Of a stretch of 64,000 nt of DNA, positions 1 to 9,964 are shown piece after piece. The first letter of the stretch is position 1. Every line of letters starts with the position of its first letter. The notes under the pieces were generated by a model, which was given only the letters and a program-made list of their open reading frames with translations, had not been told where the DNA came from and ran no database searches. Location of the stretch: positions 36,956-100,955 of the forward strand of contig CAYYIP010000008.1 in assembly GCA_964472015.1 (NCBI GenBank), in the 5' to 3' direction. A program made the translations under genes and the position numbers. The stretch is from JAAYTD01 sp964472015 (GTDB lineage Bacteria; Bacteroidota; Ignavibacteria; Kapaibacteriales; UBA2268).

Positions 1-311
1 GTAAAGGATTTAATGTATATGGAGCTTTTCCAGCGGATGGTTTTTTTGCACAAATGGATTACGAGAATTATGATGGTGTAATTGCTATGTATCATGATCA
101 AGGTTTAATACCATTAAAATTATTATCAAGAGGAAAAGGAGTAAATTATACTGCTAATTTACCAATAGTTAGAACTTCGCCTGCTCATGGAACTGCTTTT
201 AATTTAGCGGGGAAAAATATTGCTTCCTCAGAGAGCACATTTAATGCAATTAAAGCAGCAATAAATATTGCAAGTAATAGAAAAAATATAACAAAATTAA
301 TGTATAAATAA
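1..311 (+). CDS. pdxA: 4-hydroxythreonine-4-phosphate dehydrogenase PdxA, C-terminal part (5' end outside window)
   Basis: Only the last ~100 codons lie in the window; the frame is open from base 3. The fragment has the PdxA C-terminal signature: a conserved GAFPADGFF stretch, then IAMYHDQGLIPLK, VNYTANLPIVRTSPAHGTAF and an AGKNIAS tail, which carry metal-binding and phosphate-binding residues of the family. PdxA oxidises 4-phosphohydroxy-L-threonine in the DXP-dependent branch of pyridoxal phosphate synthesis in the cytoplasm. The gene ends about 150 bp before lepA. The family assignment is firm from motifs; the upstream half cannot be inspected. Confidence 0.93.
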   Translation, partial: KGFNVYGAFPADGFFAQMDYENYDGVIAMYHDQGLIPLKLLSRGKGVNYTANLPIVRTSPAHGTAFNLAGKNIASSESTFNAIKAAINIASNRKNITKLMYK

Positions 312-366
312 TTTATTATTACTTGATATTATAATGTTGAACAGTATTAAATTTATTATTTTTTTG

Positions 367-374
367 TATATTTG
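367..374 (+). promoter_or_regulatory. Bacteroidota -7 element (TATATTTG) upstream of lepA
   Basis: TATATTTG matches the TAnnTTTG -7 consensus of Bacteroidota promoters and lies about 90 bp before the lepA ATG in the pdxA-lepA gap. I do not see a clear TTTG -33 box at the usual spacing, so the call rests on the -7 match and position. Confidence 0.45.
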
Positions 375-465
375 TAGTCTTTGATTTTTAATAATAAGTT
401 CATTTTTATTATTTTAATTCAACAAAAATTAAATACTATGTAAATATAAATAAATTTTTAAATAA

Positions 466-2268
466 ATGAAAAGTTTTAGAAATTTTTGTATAATAGCTCA
501 TATAGATCACGGAAAATCAACATTAGCAGATAGATTACTTGAAAAAACTAAAACGTTATCTATGCGTGAAATGACCAATTCACAAGTTTTAGATAGTAAT
601 CCATTAGAACAAGAACGAGGTATTACTATAAAATTACATGCAATTCAAATGGAACATTTGGATAAAAGTGGGAATAAATATATACTTAATCTTATTGATA
701 CTCCTGGACATGTTGATTTTACTTATGAAGTATCGAGATCTTTAGCCGCTTGTGAAGGTGCGCTTTTAATTGTAGATGCAACTCAAGGAGTAGAAGCTCA
801 AACTATTAGTAATTTATATTTAGCTATAGAACATAATTTAGAAATTATACCAATTATAAATAAAATAGATTTACCAAGTGCTTCTACAACTTTAGAAAAT
901 GTACAAAAACAAATAATAGATTTAATTGGTTGTAAGAAAGAAGATATTATTAATATTTCTGCAAAAAAAGGAATAGGAATAGATGAAGTTTTAGATGCAA
1001 TTATAAATAAAATTCCACCGCCAATTGGAACAAAAGATGATAAATTAAGTGCACTTATATATGATTCTATTTTTGATTCATATCGTGGAGTTATTGTAAG
1101 TATTAGAGTATTTAATGGTGAAATAAAAGAAGGTGATGAAATTCTTTTTATGCAAACTGGCATGACGTATCAAGTAGAGGAAGTTGGTATTATGCAAATG
1201 AAACGAATAAGAACTGAAAAATTATCAGCAGGTAATGTTGGATATTTTATGGCAAGTATTAAAAATTTACATGATACAAAAGTTGGTGATACAGTAACTC
1301 ATTCAAGATATAAGTGTGATAAGCCTATATCTGGTTTTAAAGAAGTAAAACCAATGGTGTTTAGTGGAATTTATCCTGCTAGTACTGACGATTTTGAAAA
1401 TTTACGTGAATCATTAGCAAAGTTAGTATTAAATGATTCAGCAGTATCTTATGAACCAGAAACTTCTAATGCGTTAGGATTTGGATTTAGATGTGGATTT
1501 CTTGGACTATTACATATGGAAATCGTTCAAGAACGACTTGAACGTGAATTTCAGCAAAATATTGTTACTACAGTTCCTAATGTACAATATAAAATTTTAA
1601 CGACAAAAAAAGAAGAAATATATATTGAAAATCCTACTCAACTTCCACCTTATAATGTTGTTCTTGAAATACAAGAACCTATAATAAGGGCAGATATTCT
1701 AACACCAAGTGAATATATTGGAAATATTATGAAATTATGTTTGGATAAAAGAGGTATTGCTACTAATACTACATATTTATCGGAGACCAGAGTTGATTTA
1801 CAGTGGGAATTACCTTTATCTGAAATAGTTTTTGATTTTTATGATAAATTAAAGTCTATATCTAAAGGATTTGCATCTTTAGATTATGAATTTCTTGCAT
1901 ATAGACGTTCTGATTTAATAAAACTTGATATTTTATTAAACGGCGAACCAGTAGATGCTCTGTCTTCTATTGTTCATCGTTCTAAATCTTATGAATGGGG
2001 TAAAAAATTATGTGTAAAATTAAAAGAATTAATACCTAAACAAATGTTTGAAGTTGTTATTCAAGCTGCAATTGGTTCTAAAATTATTGCTAGAACAACT
2101 GTACAAGCTATGCGTAAAAATGTATTAGCTAAATGTTATGGCGGTGATATTTCTAGAAAACGTAAATTATTAGAAAAGCAAAAAGAAGGTAAAAAACGTA
2201 TGAAACAGATAGGAAATATAGAAGTACCACAAGAGGCTTTTTTAGCTATACTTAGTTTAGACGATTAA
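466..2268 (+). CDS. lepA: Elongation factor 4 (LepA), ribosomal back-translocation GTPase
   Basis: The 600 residues match the usual LepA length. The N-terminus has the P-loop AHIDHGKST (about residues 10-18), followed by switch I with ERGITIK, switch II DTPGHVDF, and NKIDLP for guanine recognition. The LepA-specific C-terminal domain ends in a Lys/Arg-rich segment (CYGGDISRKRKLLEKQKEGK) characteristic of this factor and absent from EF-G. LepA is a translational GTPase acting on stalled or mis-translocated ribosomes. It is convergent with the DUF1573 gene and shares a bidirectional terminator with it. Confidence 0.98.
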   Translation: MKSFRNFCIIAHIDHGKSTLADRLLEKTKTLSMREMTNSQVLDSNPLEQERGITIKLHAIQMEHLDKSGNKYILNLIDTPGHVDFTYEVSRSLAACEGALLIVDATQGVEAQTISNLYLAIEHNLEIIPIINKIDLPSASTTLENVQKQIIDLIGCKKEDIINISAKKGIGIDEVLDAIINKIPPPIGTKDDKLSALIYDSIFDSYRGVIVSIRVFNGEIKEGDEILFMQTGMTYQVEEVGIMQMKRIRTEKLSAGNVGYFMASIKNLHDTKVGDTVTHSRYKCDKPISGFKEVKPMVFSGIYPASTDDFENLRESLAKLVLNDSAVSYEPETSNALGFGFRCGFLGLLHMEIVQERLEREFQQNIVTTVPNVQYKILTTKKEEIYIENPTQLPPYNVVLEIQEPIIRADILTPSEYIGNIMKLCLDKRGIATNTTYLSETRVDLQWELPLSEIVFDFYDKLKSISKGFASLDYEFLAYRRSDLIKLDILLNGEPVDALSSIVHRSKSYEWGKKLCVKLKELIPKQMFEVVIQAAIGSKIIARTTVQAMRKNVLAKCYGGDISRKRKLLEKQKEGKKRMKQIGNIEVPQEAFLAILSLDD

Positions 2269-2300
2269 AAAATAATAAAAATAATAGAATATATAATAAT

Positions 2301-2330
2301 AAAAAAGGAGATTAATTAATCTCCTTTTTT
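2301..2330. terminator. Bidirectional rho-independent terminator between lepA and the DUF1573 gene
   Basis: A perfect palindrome has A6-GGAGATTA on the left and TAATCTCC-T6 on the right, giving a stem with a T-run on either strand. It sits midway between two convergent genes and serves both. Confidence 0.9.
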
Positions 2331-2348
2331 ATTATTAATAAACAATAT

Positions 2349-3071
2349 TTATTTTGTTTCATTTTGAAAATATGGTGATGCTACTGCAGTACCGTAAGCA
2401 GAAATAGAAAGAGTTTTAAAATCAGGATGATCAGTTTCTATTACTATTTTAGTATTTTGATATCCTACTTTTTTAGGCGTCATTGTTCCAACAAGTTCCA
2501 TTTCTTGTCCAGGTTCTAAAGAGAAATTAGATACAATATTTAATTTTAGAGGAGCATCTTCTGGTATAGTATGAATATTAAAAAAATTAATTTTAATTTT
2601 AGAATTATTTTTTATATACATAGTTGTAGTATTAGATCTACCAACTTGTAAATCTCTAAAAGCCATATACGTAGAAGGTTTTAAAATAATTTCTCTAATA
2701 ATATTAGCTCTAATTTCTAAGAATTTACGTGGAGCTGTTGGATCATTTGATGTTATAGAAATTGATTTCGCAACATTACCACTATAGCTTGAAATATTAA
2801 ATACTATACTTAAAGTTGCAACTTCTCCCGGATTTAATTCATTTTTATCAAGAGGTGCAGTTGTACATCCACATCCAGGTTTTACCTCGGTAATTTTTAG
2901 TAATTCATTACCTTCATTTTTTATTTTAACTTCTGCTTTTAATGGGCCTTGTGTGACTTTAACTTCTTTCCAATCATAAATATCTCCACCAATAATTACG
3001 ATCTTGGGTTGTGCAAATGTAACAAATGTCAAATAAAATAATGCTATTATTCCAAGAAGAATTTTTTTCAT
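2349..3071 (-). CDS. DUF1573 domain secreted protein
   Basis: A 240-residue protein with a signal peptide (residues 1-20, KKILLGIIALFYLTFVTFA) followed by a DUF1573 Ig-like domain. The hallmark PGCGCTTA motif is at about residues 65-72, within a beta-rich VKIKNEGNELLKI context, and a second related beta-sandwich follows (YIKNNSKIKINFF). DUF1573 proteins are abundant in Bacteroidota and resemble ASPM/SPD-2/hydin-type domains; their role is not established, probably periplasmic or surface structural. The gene diverges from the choice-of-anchor D gene at 3219, which carries related domains. Confidence 0.85.
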   Translation of the reverse strand: MKKILLGIIALFYLTFVTFAQPKIVIIGGDIYDWKEVKVTQGPLKAEVKIKNEGNELLKITEVKPGCGCTTAPLDKNELNPGEVATLSIVFNISSYSGNVAKSISITSNDPTAPRKFLEIRANIIREIILKPSTYMAFRDLQVGRSNTTTMYIKNNSKIKINFFNIHTIPEDAPLKLNIVSNFSLEPGQEMELVGTMTPKKVGYQNTKIVIETDHPDFKTLSISAYGTAVASPYFQNETK

Positions 3072-3138
3072 AATTCATTCCTTATTATTTTTAATTTTTT
3101 ATTTTTAATTTTTTGTTTTAAAATAAACGAATTTTTAT

Positions 3139-3146
3139 TAAATTTG
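3139..3146 (+). promoter_or_regulatory. TAAATTTG -7-like element before the choice-of-anchor D gene
   Basis: TAAATTTG fits the Bacteroidota TAnnTTTG consensus, about 70 bp upstream of the start at 3219 in a divergent intergenic region. Assignment by motif and position only. Confidence 0.35.
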
Positions 3147-3218
3147 TTTTTAGTTTTTATAGATTATATAATTAAATCTATATAATATATATTTTATAAT
3201 TGCAAATTTAATAAAAAA

Positions 3219-5579
3219 ATGAATAAATCTAATATATTTTTTAAAAAAAGTATAAAATCATATTTAACTATAAATGAATTGCATAAATTAATTATAAGTA
3301 GATATATATATATATATATTATTTTTAATATATTTATACTTTCTATATTTATACAACCTATATCAAGAGCTGCGATTGCAAAATCCGGTTCAGTTGAATT
3401 TCCTAATGAAAAAAAAATTTATTTTGGTCCACTTTTAGATAATCAAAAAGTAACTTTAAGATTTTATTTTTCAAATTTAACGCCAGATATACCACTATTA
3501 ATGTATAATAAAGCGCCAACATACATTAATACTAATAGTCCTAATTCTTCAGGAGATGATTTTTTTAATTTTAGATTAATTTCTCCTAGTAAATTTCCAA
3601 TTTTACTAAATGAAAATAAAAGCACTGATACAATATCTATTGATTTTACAACAGAAATACAAACAGATTTTGGACGTAAAGAGGCTATGTTAATATTAGG
3701 ACTTACCACAACTTATGATACTTTAAATACTGTTATTTGTGATACTTTCTTTTTAATCGGGAAAAAAACTAGACTATTGCTTGATGGTTATGATAATATA
3801 TTGAATTTTGATTCTGTATTTATAGATCAACAAGTTCCTGTATTGTTAGAATGGAAAGTTAAAAACACAACAGTTTTTCCTATAAATGCTTTTAAACAAA
3901 ATTATGAATTAATTTCTCAAAATTTAGGGAATAATGAATTTTTTATTGAAGAAAAACAATTCCCGTTAAAGTTTTATCCTGGGAATATTAATGTTTATAG
4001 ATCTTGGATGTTTTCATATTTACCAAAAGATTTATTAGCAGATACGGCAATAGTTTCATTATTATTTTATCCTGATTCTACAAATAATAATATAATAGAT
4101 ACCGTACAAGTAAAGTTATGTGGTGCCGGTGTACAACATAATTTAAAAATTATACAGGCAAATTGTGATTTTATAAGTTCAACTCCTGATACAATAGATT
4201 TTGGTAATGTAGAATTAAATAAAACTAGAACTGCATCAGTTGTATTAAAAAATATTGGTAATATAAATTATGGATTAAAAAATCAAAATATATATGAAAA
4301 TTTTTCTGATAATCCTGTAAACTATTTTGAAATTAATAAAGAATTCCTTTCTGATAAAGAAAATAAATATAAATTAGAAATTAATGATACTGCATCGTTT
4401 GAAATAAACTTTACTCCTGATAAAAAAGGAATGCTAACTGCCAGATATGTTATTACAAATGACTTTCAAAGTCGTAATATACAATCATCATCAATAAATA
4501 ATTATCAAAAAACTATTATTTTACGAGGAATTGGAATTGCACCTGAAATAAAGTTATTGACAGATACAATTAATTTTGGGAATGTAAGTTATTCTAATTC
4601 AGAAAATTGTCCATCAATAAAAGATACAGTTATAAATATTTACAATTCTGGAAATGCAAAATTAATTATTTATGATATATATTCTGAAAACAACTTATTC
4701 CAAATAGAAAAAACAAATTTTGTTATTGATGAAAATTCAACTGCTAAATTAAAAATAACTTTTAATGCTACTTTCCCAGAACGAATAATAACTTCTAATT
4801 TAATTTTTGTAACAAATGATACAAAAAATCCTAAAAAACAAATTATTCTTATTGGAAATAGTATACCGCCAATTGAGGCAAATTTATCAATATCTAAAAC
4901 ATTAAAAGCAAAGCCTGGAACATTATTAACTATACCAATAATTTTACGAAATGTAGATTATAACATTAATCAATATATTAAAACTTTTGATATTATTTTA
5001 TCTTATAATCCTACTTTATTAGAATTTGTAAATATTACTAAATTAGAATCAGCTAGTGAAAGTTGCAATGTTACTTCTTCTATTATTAATAGAGGAGAAA
5101 TAGAAATAATATCAAAAGATATATATAATAGCTTTAAGAGTATAGATACTCTATTATTTATAACTTTTAAAACTTTTTTAGGTAATCATATAAATACAGA
5201 AATAGCTATAAAAAAAGCGGAAGTTGGAAATGGCAATTGTGATGATTTTATAAAACTAAATATAGAAAATGGAAAATATAGTATTGATTCTATATGTGGT
5301 CTAAATTATAAAATACAAAGAGATATTGAAAATTTTGAGTTTAATATAATATATACTAATAACATAATAGAAACATATATTAATATACCTTATGAATTAC
5401 CTGCAAAATTAAAAGTTATAAATTTATTTGGAGAAGAAATTTATAGTAGAAATTTCTCGTCAGTTTCGGGTAAAATAAAAAACAACATATATTTACAAAA
5501 TTTAACTTCTGGTACATATTTTATAAATTTAACATCTGGATTATTTAATAAAACAATACCATTAATAATTACTAAATAA
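3219..5579 (+). CDS. Secreted choice-of-anchor D / T9SS-sorted surface protein
   Basis: A 786-residue protein with a long N-terminus containing a hydrophobic segment (about residues 27-50) that could be a signal peptide. Two choice-of-anchor D-like (ASPM/SPD-2/hydin-type) beta-sandwiches follow, recognisable by TIDFGNVELNK (about residue 325) and DTINFGNVSYS (about 448). A cohesin-like segment comes next (KAKPGTLLTIPIILRN ... YNPTLLEFVN, about 565-605). The last ~75 residues form a T9SS type A sorting domain with KVINLFGEEIYS and LTSGTYFINL. It is probably exported across the outer membrane and anchored. An 18-nt AT dinucleotide run lies inside the N-terminal coding part. Binding partner unknown. 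Confidence 0.8.
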   Translation: MNKSNIFFKKSIKSYLTINELHKLIISRYIYIYIIFNIFILSIFIQPISRAAIAKSGSVEFPNEKKIYFGPLLDNQKVTLRFYFSNLTPDIPLLMYNKAPTYINTNSPNSSGDDFFNFRLISPSKFPILLNENKSTDTISIDFTTEIQTDFGRKEAMLILGLTTTYDTLNTVICDTFFLIGKKTRLLLDGYDNILNFDSVFIDQQVPVLLEWKVKNTTVFPINAFKQNYELISQNLGNNEFFIEEKQFPLKFYPGNINVYRSWMFSYLPKDLLADTAIVSLLFYPDSTNNNIIDTVQVKLCGAGVQHNLKIIQANCDFISSTPDTIDFGNVELNKTRTASVVLKNIGNINYGLKNQNIYENFSDNPVNYFEINKEFLSDKENKYKLEINDTASFEINFTPDKKGMLTARYVITNDFQSRNIQSSSINNYQKTIILRGIGIAPEIKLLTDTINFGNVSYSNSENCPSIKDTVINIYNSGNAKLIIYDIYSENNLFQIEKTNFVIDENSTAKLKITFNATFPERIITSNLIFVTNDTKNPKKQIILIGNSIPPIEANLSISKTLKAKPGTLLTIPIILRNVDYNINQYIKTFDIILSYNPTLLEFVNITKLESASESCNVTSSIINRGEIEIISKDIYNSFKSIDTLLFITFKTFLGNHINTEIAIKKAEVGNGNCDDFIKLNIENGKYSIDSICGLNYKIQRDIENFEFNIIYTNNIIETYINIPYELPAKLKVINLFGEEIYSRNFSSVSGKIKNNIYLQNLTSGTYFINLTSGLFNKTIPLIITK
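3302..3319 (+). repeat. (AT)9 dinucleotide run inside the signal-peptide region of the anchor-D gene
   Basis: Nine uninterrupted AT units encode the YIYIYI part of the N-terminal hydrophobic segment. A gain or loss of one unit would shift the reading frame. Confidence 0.8.
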
Positions 5580-5617
5580 AAATAGAATTTAATAAATAAA
5601 ATAATAAAGTTTAATTT

Positions 5618-5956
5618 ATGAAGTTATCCTATAATAAAATATTTAATATTATTCAAAAAAATAAAGTCAAAAGTGCATTAATATTACTTGCAATATTATT
5701 TTTATACTCTTTTATATTTTCTGATTATGGATTAATGGAACGTTTTTCATTAGAAATAAAATTAAAAGAAACTAAAAAAGAGGTTAAAGAAAATAAAAAA
5801 ACTTCTGATTCATTAAAAAAAATTATATTTAAGTTAAAGACAGATTCGCTTGAAATTGAACGTATAGCTCGGGAACAATATGGAATGATAAAGGATGGCG
5901 AAGAAATTTTTTATATAAAAACTAATAAAATTGATACAAATAAAAATAAAGAATAA
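5618..5956 (+). CDS. Septum formation initiator family protein (DivIC/FtsB-like)
   Basis: A 112-residue bitopic protein with a short cytoplasmic N-terminus, one membrane helix (about residues 18-36, SALILLAILFLYSFIF), then a heptad-type Lys/Glu-rich coiled coil (about 45-80) and a short C-terminal segment with IERIAREQYGMIKDGE, the conserved end of the DivIC/FtsB family. Such proteins join FtsL and FtsQ/DivIB in the divisome at mid-cell. It follows the anchor-D gene by 38 bp and ends at a bidirectional terminator. Family firm; the divIC versus ftsB name is not resolvable here. Confidence 0.85.
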   Translation: MKLSYNKIFNIIQKNKVKSALILLAILFLYSFIFSDYGLMERFSLEIKLKETKKEVKENKKTSDSLKKIIFKLKTDSLEIERIAREQYGMIKDGEEIFYIKTNKIDTNKNKE

Positions 5957-5992
5957 AAACATTAGTATTTATATTAAATGTTTTTATTCTTT
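5948..5992. terminator. Bidirectional terminator between the divIC-like gene and lysS
   Basis: A 16-nt arm AAAGAATAAAAACATT is repeated as its exact reverse complement at 5977-5992 after a 13-nt loop. It lies between two convergent genes and overlaps the divIC-like stop codon region. Confidence 0.75.
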
Positions 5993-6022
5993 ATTAATAA
6001 GTTAAATTTAATTATTAATTTA

Positions 6023-7528
6023 TTATTTTTCAGGTTTCATTGTTGGAAATAATATTACATCACGAATAGATGTATTACTTGTTAATAACATTACAAGTCT
6101 ATCTATTCCCATTCCAAGTCCTGCTGTTGGTGGCATTCCTATTTCCAGAGCATTTAAGAAATCTTCATCTAAAACCATTGCTTCATCATCCCCTGCTGCT
6201 TTGTTTCTTGCTTGTTCTTCTAATCTATTCCTTTGATCTCTTGGATCGTTTAATTCAGAAAAAGAGTTACATAATTCTTTACCATTAACGAATAATTCAA
6301 AGCGTTCAACTAAACCGTCTTCAGAACGATGCTTTTTAGCAAGTGGTGACATTTCAATTGGATAATCAATAACAAATGTAGGTTGAATTAAATGTTCTTC
6401 TATTTTTGCTCCAAAAATTTCATCAAGAATTTTCATTGAACTTGTATTACATTCTACTGGAACATTTAATTGTTTTGCAATTTTAAATAATTCTTCAGTA
6501 GTTTTTCCTTTTAAATCTAATCCTGTATATTCCTTAAATAAATCAAACATTTTTACACGTTTAAAAGGTTTTTCAAAAGATATATTATTACCATCAATAA
6601 GTACACTTGAAGAATGATTTATTTCAATTGATAATTTAAAAATAAGATCTTCAATCATTTCCATCATCCAAATATAATCTTTATATGCTATATATATTTC
6701 TAGCATAGAAAATTCTGGATTATGTGTCTTATCTATACCTTCATTTCTAAAATTTTTACTTATTTCATAAATGCCTTCAAAACCACCAACAATTAAACGT
6801 TTTAAATATAATTCTAAAGCAATTCTTAAATATAATTTAATATCGAGTGCATTATGGTGGGTAATAAAAGGACGAGCAGTAGCACCACCATATAATGGTT
6901 GTAAAACTGGAGTTTCTACTTCTATCCAACCTTGAGTATCAAAATACTTTCTTATAAAAGAAATAATTTTAGACCTTTTTAAGAAAGTATTGCGTGTTTC
7001 TGAATTTACAATTAAATCTATATATCTTTTTCTATATCTAAGTTCTTTGTCTGCAAAGGCATCATGAATAAGTTTATTACCTTTTTCATCTATTTCTTCT
7101 TTTACTATTGGTAAATTAGTAAGTGACTTACAAAGTAATTCTGCATTTTCTGAATGTATAGAAATTTCACCTGTTTTTGTTTTAAAAACATAACCATTAA
7201 CTCCAATGATATCTCCAATATCGAGTTTTTTTAGATGTTCATAAAATTCTGGAATATCATCTCGTCTAAAATATATTTGTAATTTACCGGTGTCATCAAG
7301 AATATGAACAAAAGTTGCTTTGCCCATACGCCTTAAACTTATAATTCGTCCTGCAACAGCAACATTTTTAAACTCCTCTACTTTATCTTCATTAAAGTTT
7401 TCTAATATAAATGCATTTTTATGTGTTTTATTAAAATAATAAGGATAAGGATTTATACCTGCAGCTTCAAGTAATTTTACTTCTTCTTCCCTACGTATTT
7501 CTTGATCGTTTTTAATTCTTTCTGCCAT
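6023..7528 (-). CDS. lysS: Lysyl-tRNA synthetase, class II
   Basis: 501 residues, the normal class II LysRS length. An N-terminal OB-fold anticodon-binding domain (about residues 55-150, VAGRIISLRRMGKATFVHI) precedes the catalytic core. Motif 2 is FRNEGIDKTHNPEFSMLEIY (about 258-277) and motif 3 is GLGMGIDRLVMLL near the C-terminus. It charges tRNA-Lys in the cytoplasm. It lies 67 bp downstream of metG on the same strand, so two tRNA synthetases are probably co-transcribed. Nothing unusual in length or motifs. Confidence 0.98.
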   Translation of the reverse strand: MAERIKNDQEIRREEEVKLLEAAGINPYPYYFNKTHKNAFILENFNEDKVEEFKNVAVAGRIISLRRMGKATFVHILDDTGKLQIYFRRDDIPEFYEHLKKLDIGDIIGVNGYVFKTKTGEISIHSENAELLCKSLTNLPIVKEEIDEKGNKLIHDAFADKELRYRKRYIDLIVNSETRNTFLKRSKIISFIRKYFDTQGWIEVETPVLQPLYGGATARPFITHHNALDIKLYLRIALELYLKRLIVGGFEGIYEISKNFRNEGIDKTHNPEFSMLEIYIAYKDYIWMMEMIEDLIFKLSIEINHSSSVLIDGNNISFEKPFKRVKMFDLFKEYTGLDLKGKTTEELFKIAKQLNVPVECNTSSMKILDEIFGAKIEEHLIQPTFVIDYPIEMSPLAKKHRSEDGLVERFELFVNGKELCNSFSELNDPRDQRNRLEEQARNKAAGDDEAMVLDEDFLNALEIGMPPTAGLGMGIDRLVMLLTSNTSIRDVILFPTMKPEK

Positions 7529-7595
7529 TTTTTAATTTATAGTTAATAATAAAAAATATAATATATTTACTTAATTTTTAATATAAAATTGAAAA

Positions 7596-9803
7596 TTATC
7601 TAACTTCAACGTTATCCCCTATTTCTTTCTCAGGAGTAATAAAACAAAGGTTGTCGTTTTCAGAAGCACATAAAAGCATGCCTTCTGAATCTATACCCAT
7701 AAGTTTAGTAGGTTTTAAATTAAATACTATAACAACTGTTTTTCCAATTAAATATTCAGGCTCATAGTATTCTGCAATACCAGCAAGTATTTGTTTTTCT
7801 TCTTTTCCTACTTTAACTTTTAATTTTAATAATTTTTTAGATTTTTTAATTTTATCTGCCTCTAATACTTTTGCAGTTCTCAATTTTATTTTAGAAAAAT
7901 CGTCAATAGTAATAATATCATTATTATCGTTTGCTTCTATAATTTTGTTTGTTAAATTACCAAGTTTTTCAACTTGTTTCTTTATAGTATCATCTTCCAC
8001 TTTAGTAAATAATACAGGAATATCAATAAGTTTAGTTCCACCTTCTACATTAAATTTTAATGCTTTTTTAAAATAGTTTATAGTTTTATTAGCAGAATTC
8101 GCGTTACCTATACTAATTTCAGTTGATAATAATGTTTGAATTTTTTTACTTGTATAAGGTAAAATAGGAGCAAAGACAATAGAAAGAGAATAAGCAATTT
8201 GTGAACATATATATAAAGTTTTATAACATTTATTTATATCTACTTTAATGCTTTTCCAAGGTTCTTCATCATTAAAATATTTATTTGCTGCTCTAGCTAT
8301 ATTAAGTGTTTCCATTACAGCATCTTTTATTCTAAATTTTTTATAGAGATTTTCTATATTTTTCAATCCCTTCCATAAACAAAAGAATAGTAATTGATCG
8401 TTATTATTTAATATAGTACCAATATTTAGTATATCTTTTACATCGTCAAAAGATGTTACTTTTTTTTCTTCAAAAATATTTATTATACTTTGAATATCAT
8501 TTTCAATATTTTCATATTCAATAGGTAAAATAGGAATTCGTCCTCCTATATACTTATGAATAAATTGAACTGTACGGTTAATAAAATTACCTAAGATAGA
8601 AGCTAATTCATTATTTGTACGGCTTTGATATTCTTTCCATATAAAATCAGTATCTTTATTTTCTGGTAATATTGACGCTAAAGCATATCTTAAAGCATCA
8701 ATACTTTCTTCGTTTCCAAAATCATTAATAAAATCTTTTAGATCAATACTCCAGTTTTTAGATTTAGAAAACTTATTTCCTTCTAAATTTAAAAATTCAT
8801 TAGCAGGAACGTTTGTTGGTAAGTTAAAATTATCATCATACGCAATTTCTAATGCAGGTAACATTATTGTATGAAATACAATATTATCTTTTCCAATAAA
8901 TGCTATATGTTTTGAATCACTATCTTTCCACCATTTTTCCCAATCTTCTTTTTTTACTTTTTCTCCTTTTTCTCTTATAGCCCATTCTTTTGTAGCAGTT
9001 AAATATCCTAGAACTGCATCAAACCATACATATAGGACTTTCCCTTTTGCCTTTTCTTTATTTATTCCTTTTACATTTTCTATTTTTATTCCCCATTCTA
9101 AATCACGTGTAATTGCACGATCTGCAAGACCTAATTTTAACCATCCTTTTGCTTGATTAATAACATTATCTTTCCATAACTTAGAATTCGCCTCAATATA
9201 TTGTTCCAAATCTTTTTGAAACATTCCTAATTTTAAATACCAATGAGTAGTCTCTTTTAATATAGGTGTTGTATTAGTTATTACAGAAATAGGATTTTTT
9301 AATTCTGTTTGTTCATAATATGCACCACATTTATCGCATTGATCCCCTCTAGCTTGTTCTGCACCACAATTAGGACAACTTCCTTCTATATATCTATCTG
9401 GCAAGAATATATTTGCTTTTTCATCATAAAATTGTTTTTCTTTTTTTTCTTTTAAGTATTTATTTTTTAATAAAACTTCAAAAAAGTCTATTGCTGTTTC
9501 TTTATGTAATTCACTTGAAGTACGTGAATATATGTCAAAACTCATACCGAATTTTTTGAATGCTTCTATATTTGAATTGTGATATTTATCTATAATAGCT
9601 TTTGGGGTAGTTTTTTCTTTTTCAGCAGAAATAGTAATAGCTACTCCATGTTCATCAGAGCCACAAACATAAAGGACTTCTTCGCCCAATAGTCTTAAAA
9701 ATCTTGCATAAATATCAGCTGGCAAATAAGCTCCTGCTAGATGTCCTAAATGAATATATCCGTTTGCATATGGCAAAGCTGAAGTAATTAAAGTTCGTCC
9801 CAT
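7596..9803 (-). CDS. metG: Methionyl-tRNA synthetase with C-terminal tRNA-binding domain
   Basis: 735 residues. The N-terminal Rossmann core has SALPYANGYIHLGHLAGAY, holding the HIGH-like HLGH signature (about residues 18-21). A zinc knuckle follows, with CPNCG ... CDKCG (about 143-160), and the second class I signature is KFSKS (about 348-352), a normal variant of KMSKS. The C-terminal ~105 residues form a Trbp111/EMAP-like OB fold (IKLRTAKVLEADKIKKSKKL), giving the long dimeric bacterial form. It charges tRNA-Met for initiation and elongation. It lies upstream of lysS and downstream of the pfkA terminator. Confidence 0.98.
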   Translation of the reverse strand: MGRTLITSALPYANGYIHLGHLAGAYLPADIYARFLRLLGEEVLYVCGSDEHGVAITISAEKEKTTPKAIIDKYHNSNIEAFKKFGMSFDIYSRTSSELHKETAIDFFEVLLKNKYLKEKKEKQFYDEKANIFLPDRYIEGSCPNCGAEQARGDQCDKCGAYYEQTELKNPISVITNTTPILKETTHWYLKLGMFQKDLEQYIEANSKLWKDNVINQAKGWLKLGLADRAITRDLEWGIKIENVKGINKEKAKGKVLYVWFDAVLGYLTATKEWAIREKGEKVKKEDWEKWWKDSDSKHIAFIGKDNIVFHTIMLPALEIAYDDNFNLPTNVPANEFLNLEGNKFSKSKNWSIDLKDFINDFGNEESIDALRYALASILPENKDTDFIWKEYQSRTNNELASILGNFINRTVQFIHKYIGGRIPILPIEYENIENDIQSIINIFEEKKVTSFDDVKDILNIGTILNNNDQLLFFCLWKGLKNIENLYKKFRIKDAVMETLNIARAANKYFNDEEPWKSIKVDINKCYKTLYICSQIAYSLSIVFAPILPYTSKKIQTLLSTEISIGNANSANKTINYFKKALKFNVEGGTKLIDIPVLFTKVEDDTIKKQVEKLGNLTNKIIEANDNNDIITIDDFSKIKLRTAKVLEADKIKKSKKLLKLKVKVGKEEKQILAGIAEYYEPEYLIGKTVVIVFNLKPTKLMGIDSEGMLLCASENDNLCFITPEKEIGDNVEVR

Positions 9804-9887
9804 TTGTATTATCTTTTAAATATAAAATACAAAAATAAGAAAAAATATACATACAATAAAAATTTATAAAAATAAAAATAAAAATAA

Positions 9888-9925
9888 AAAACAGTATCTA
9901 TATAAAATAATAAAGATACTGTTTA
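9888..9925 (-). terminator. Terminator downstream of pfkA
   Basis: The arms ACAGTATCT (9891-9899) and AGATACTGT (9914-9922) form a 9-bp stem flanked by A/T runs. On the minus strand the hairpin sits about 40 bp after the pfkA stop and before metG. Confidence 0.7.
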
Positions 9926-9964
9926 ATAATTTATTTATCTATTTTTATTGAGTAATTGAGAGTT

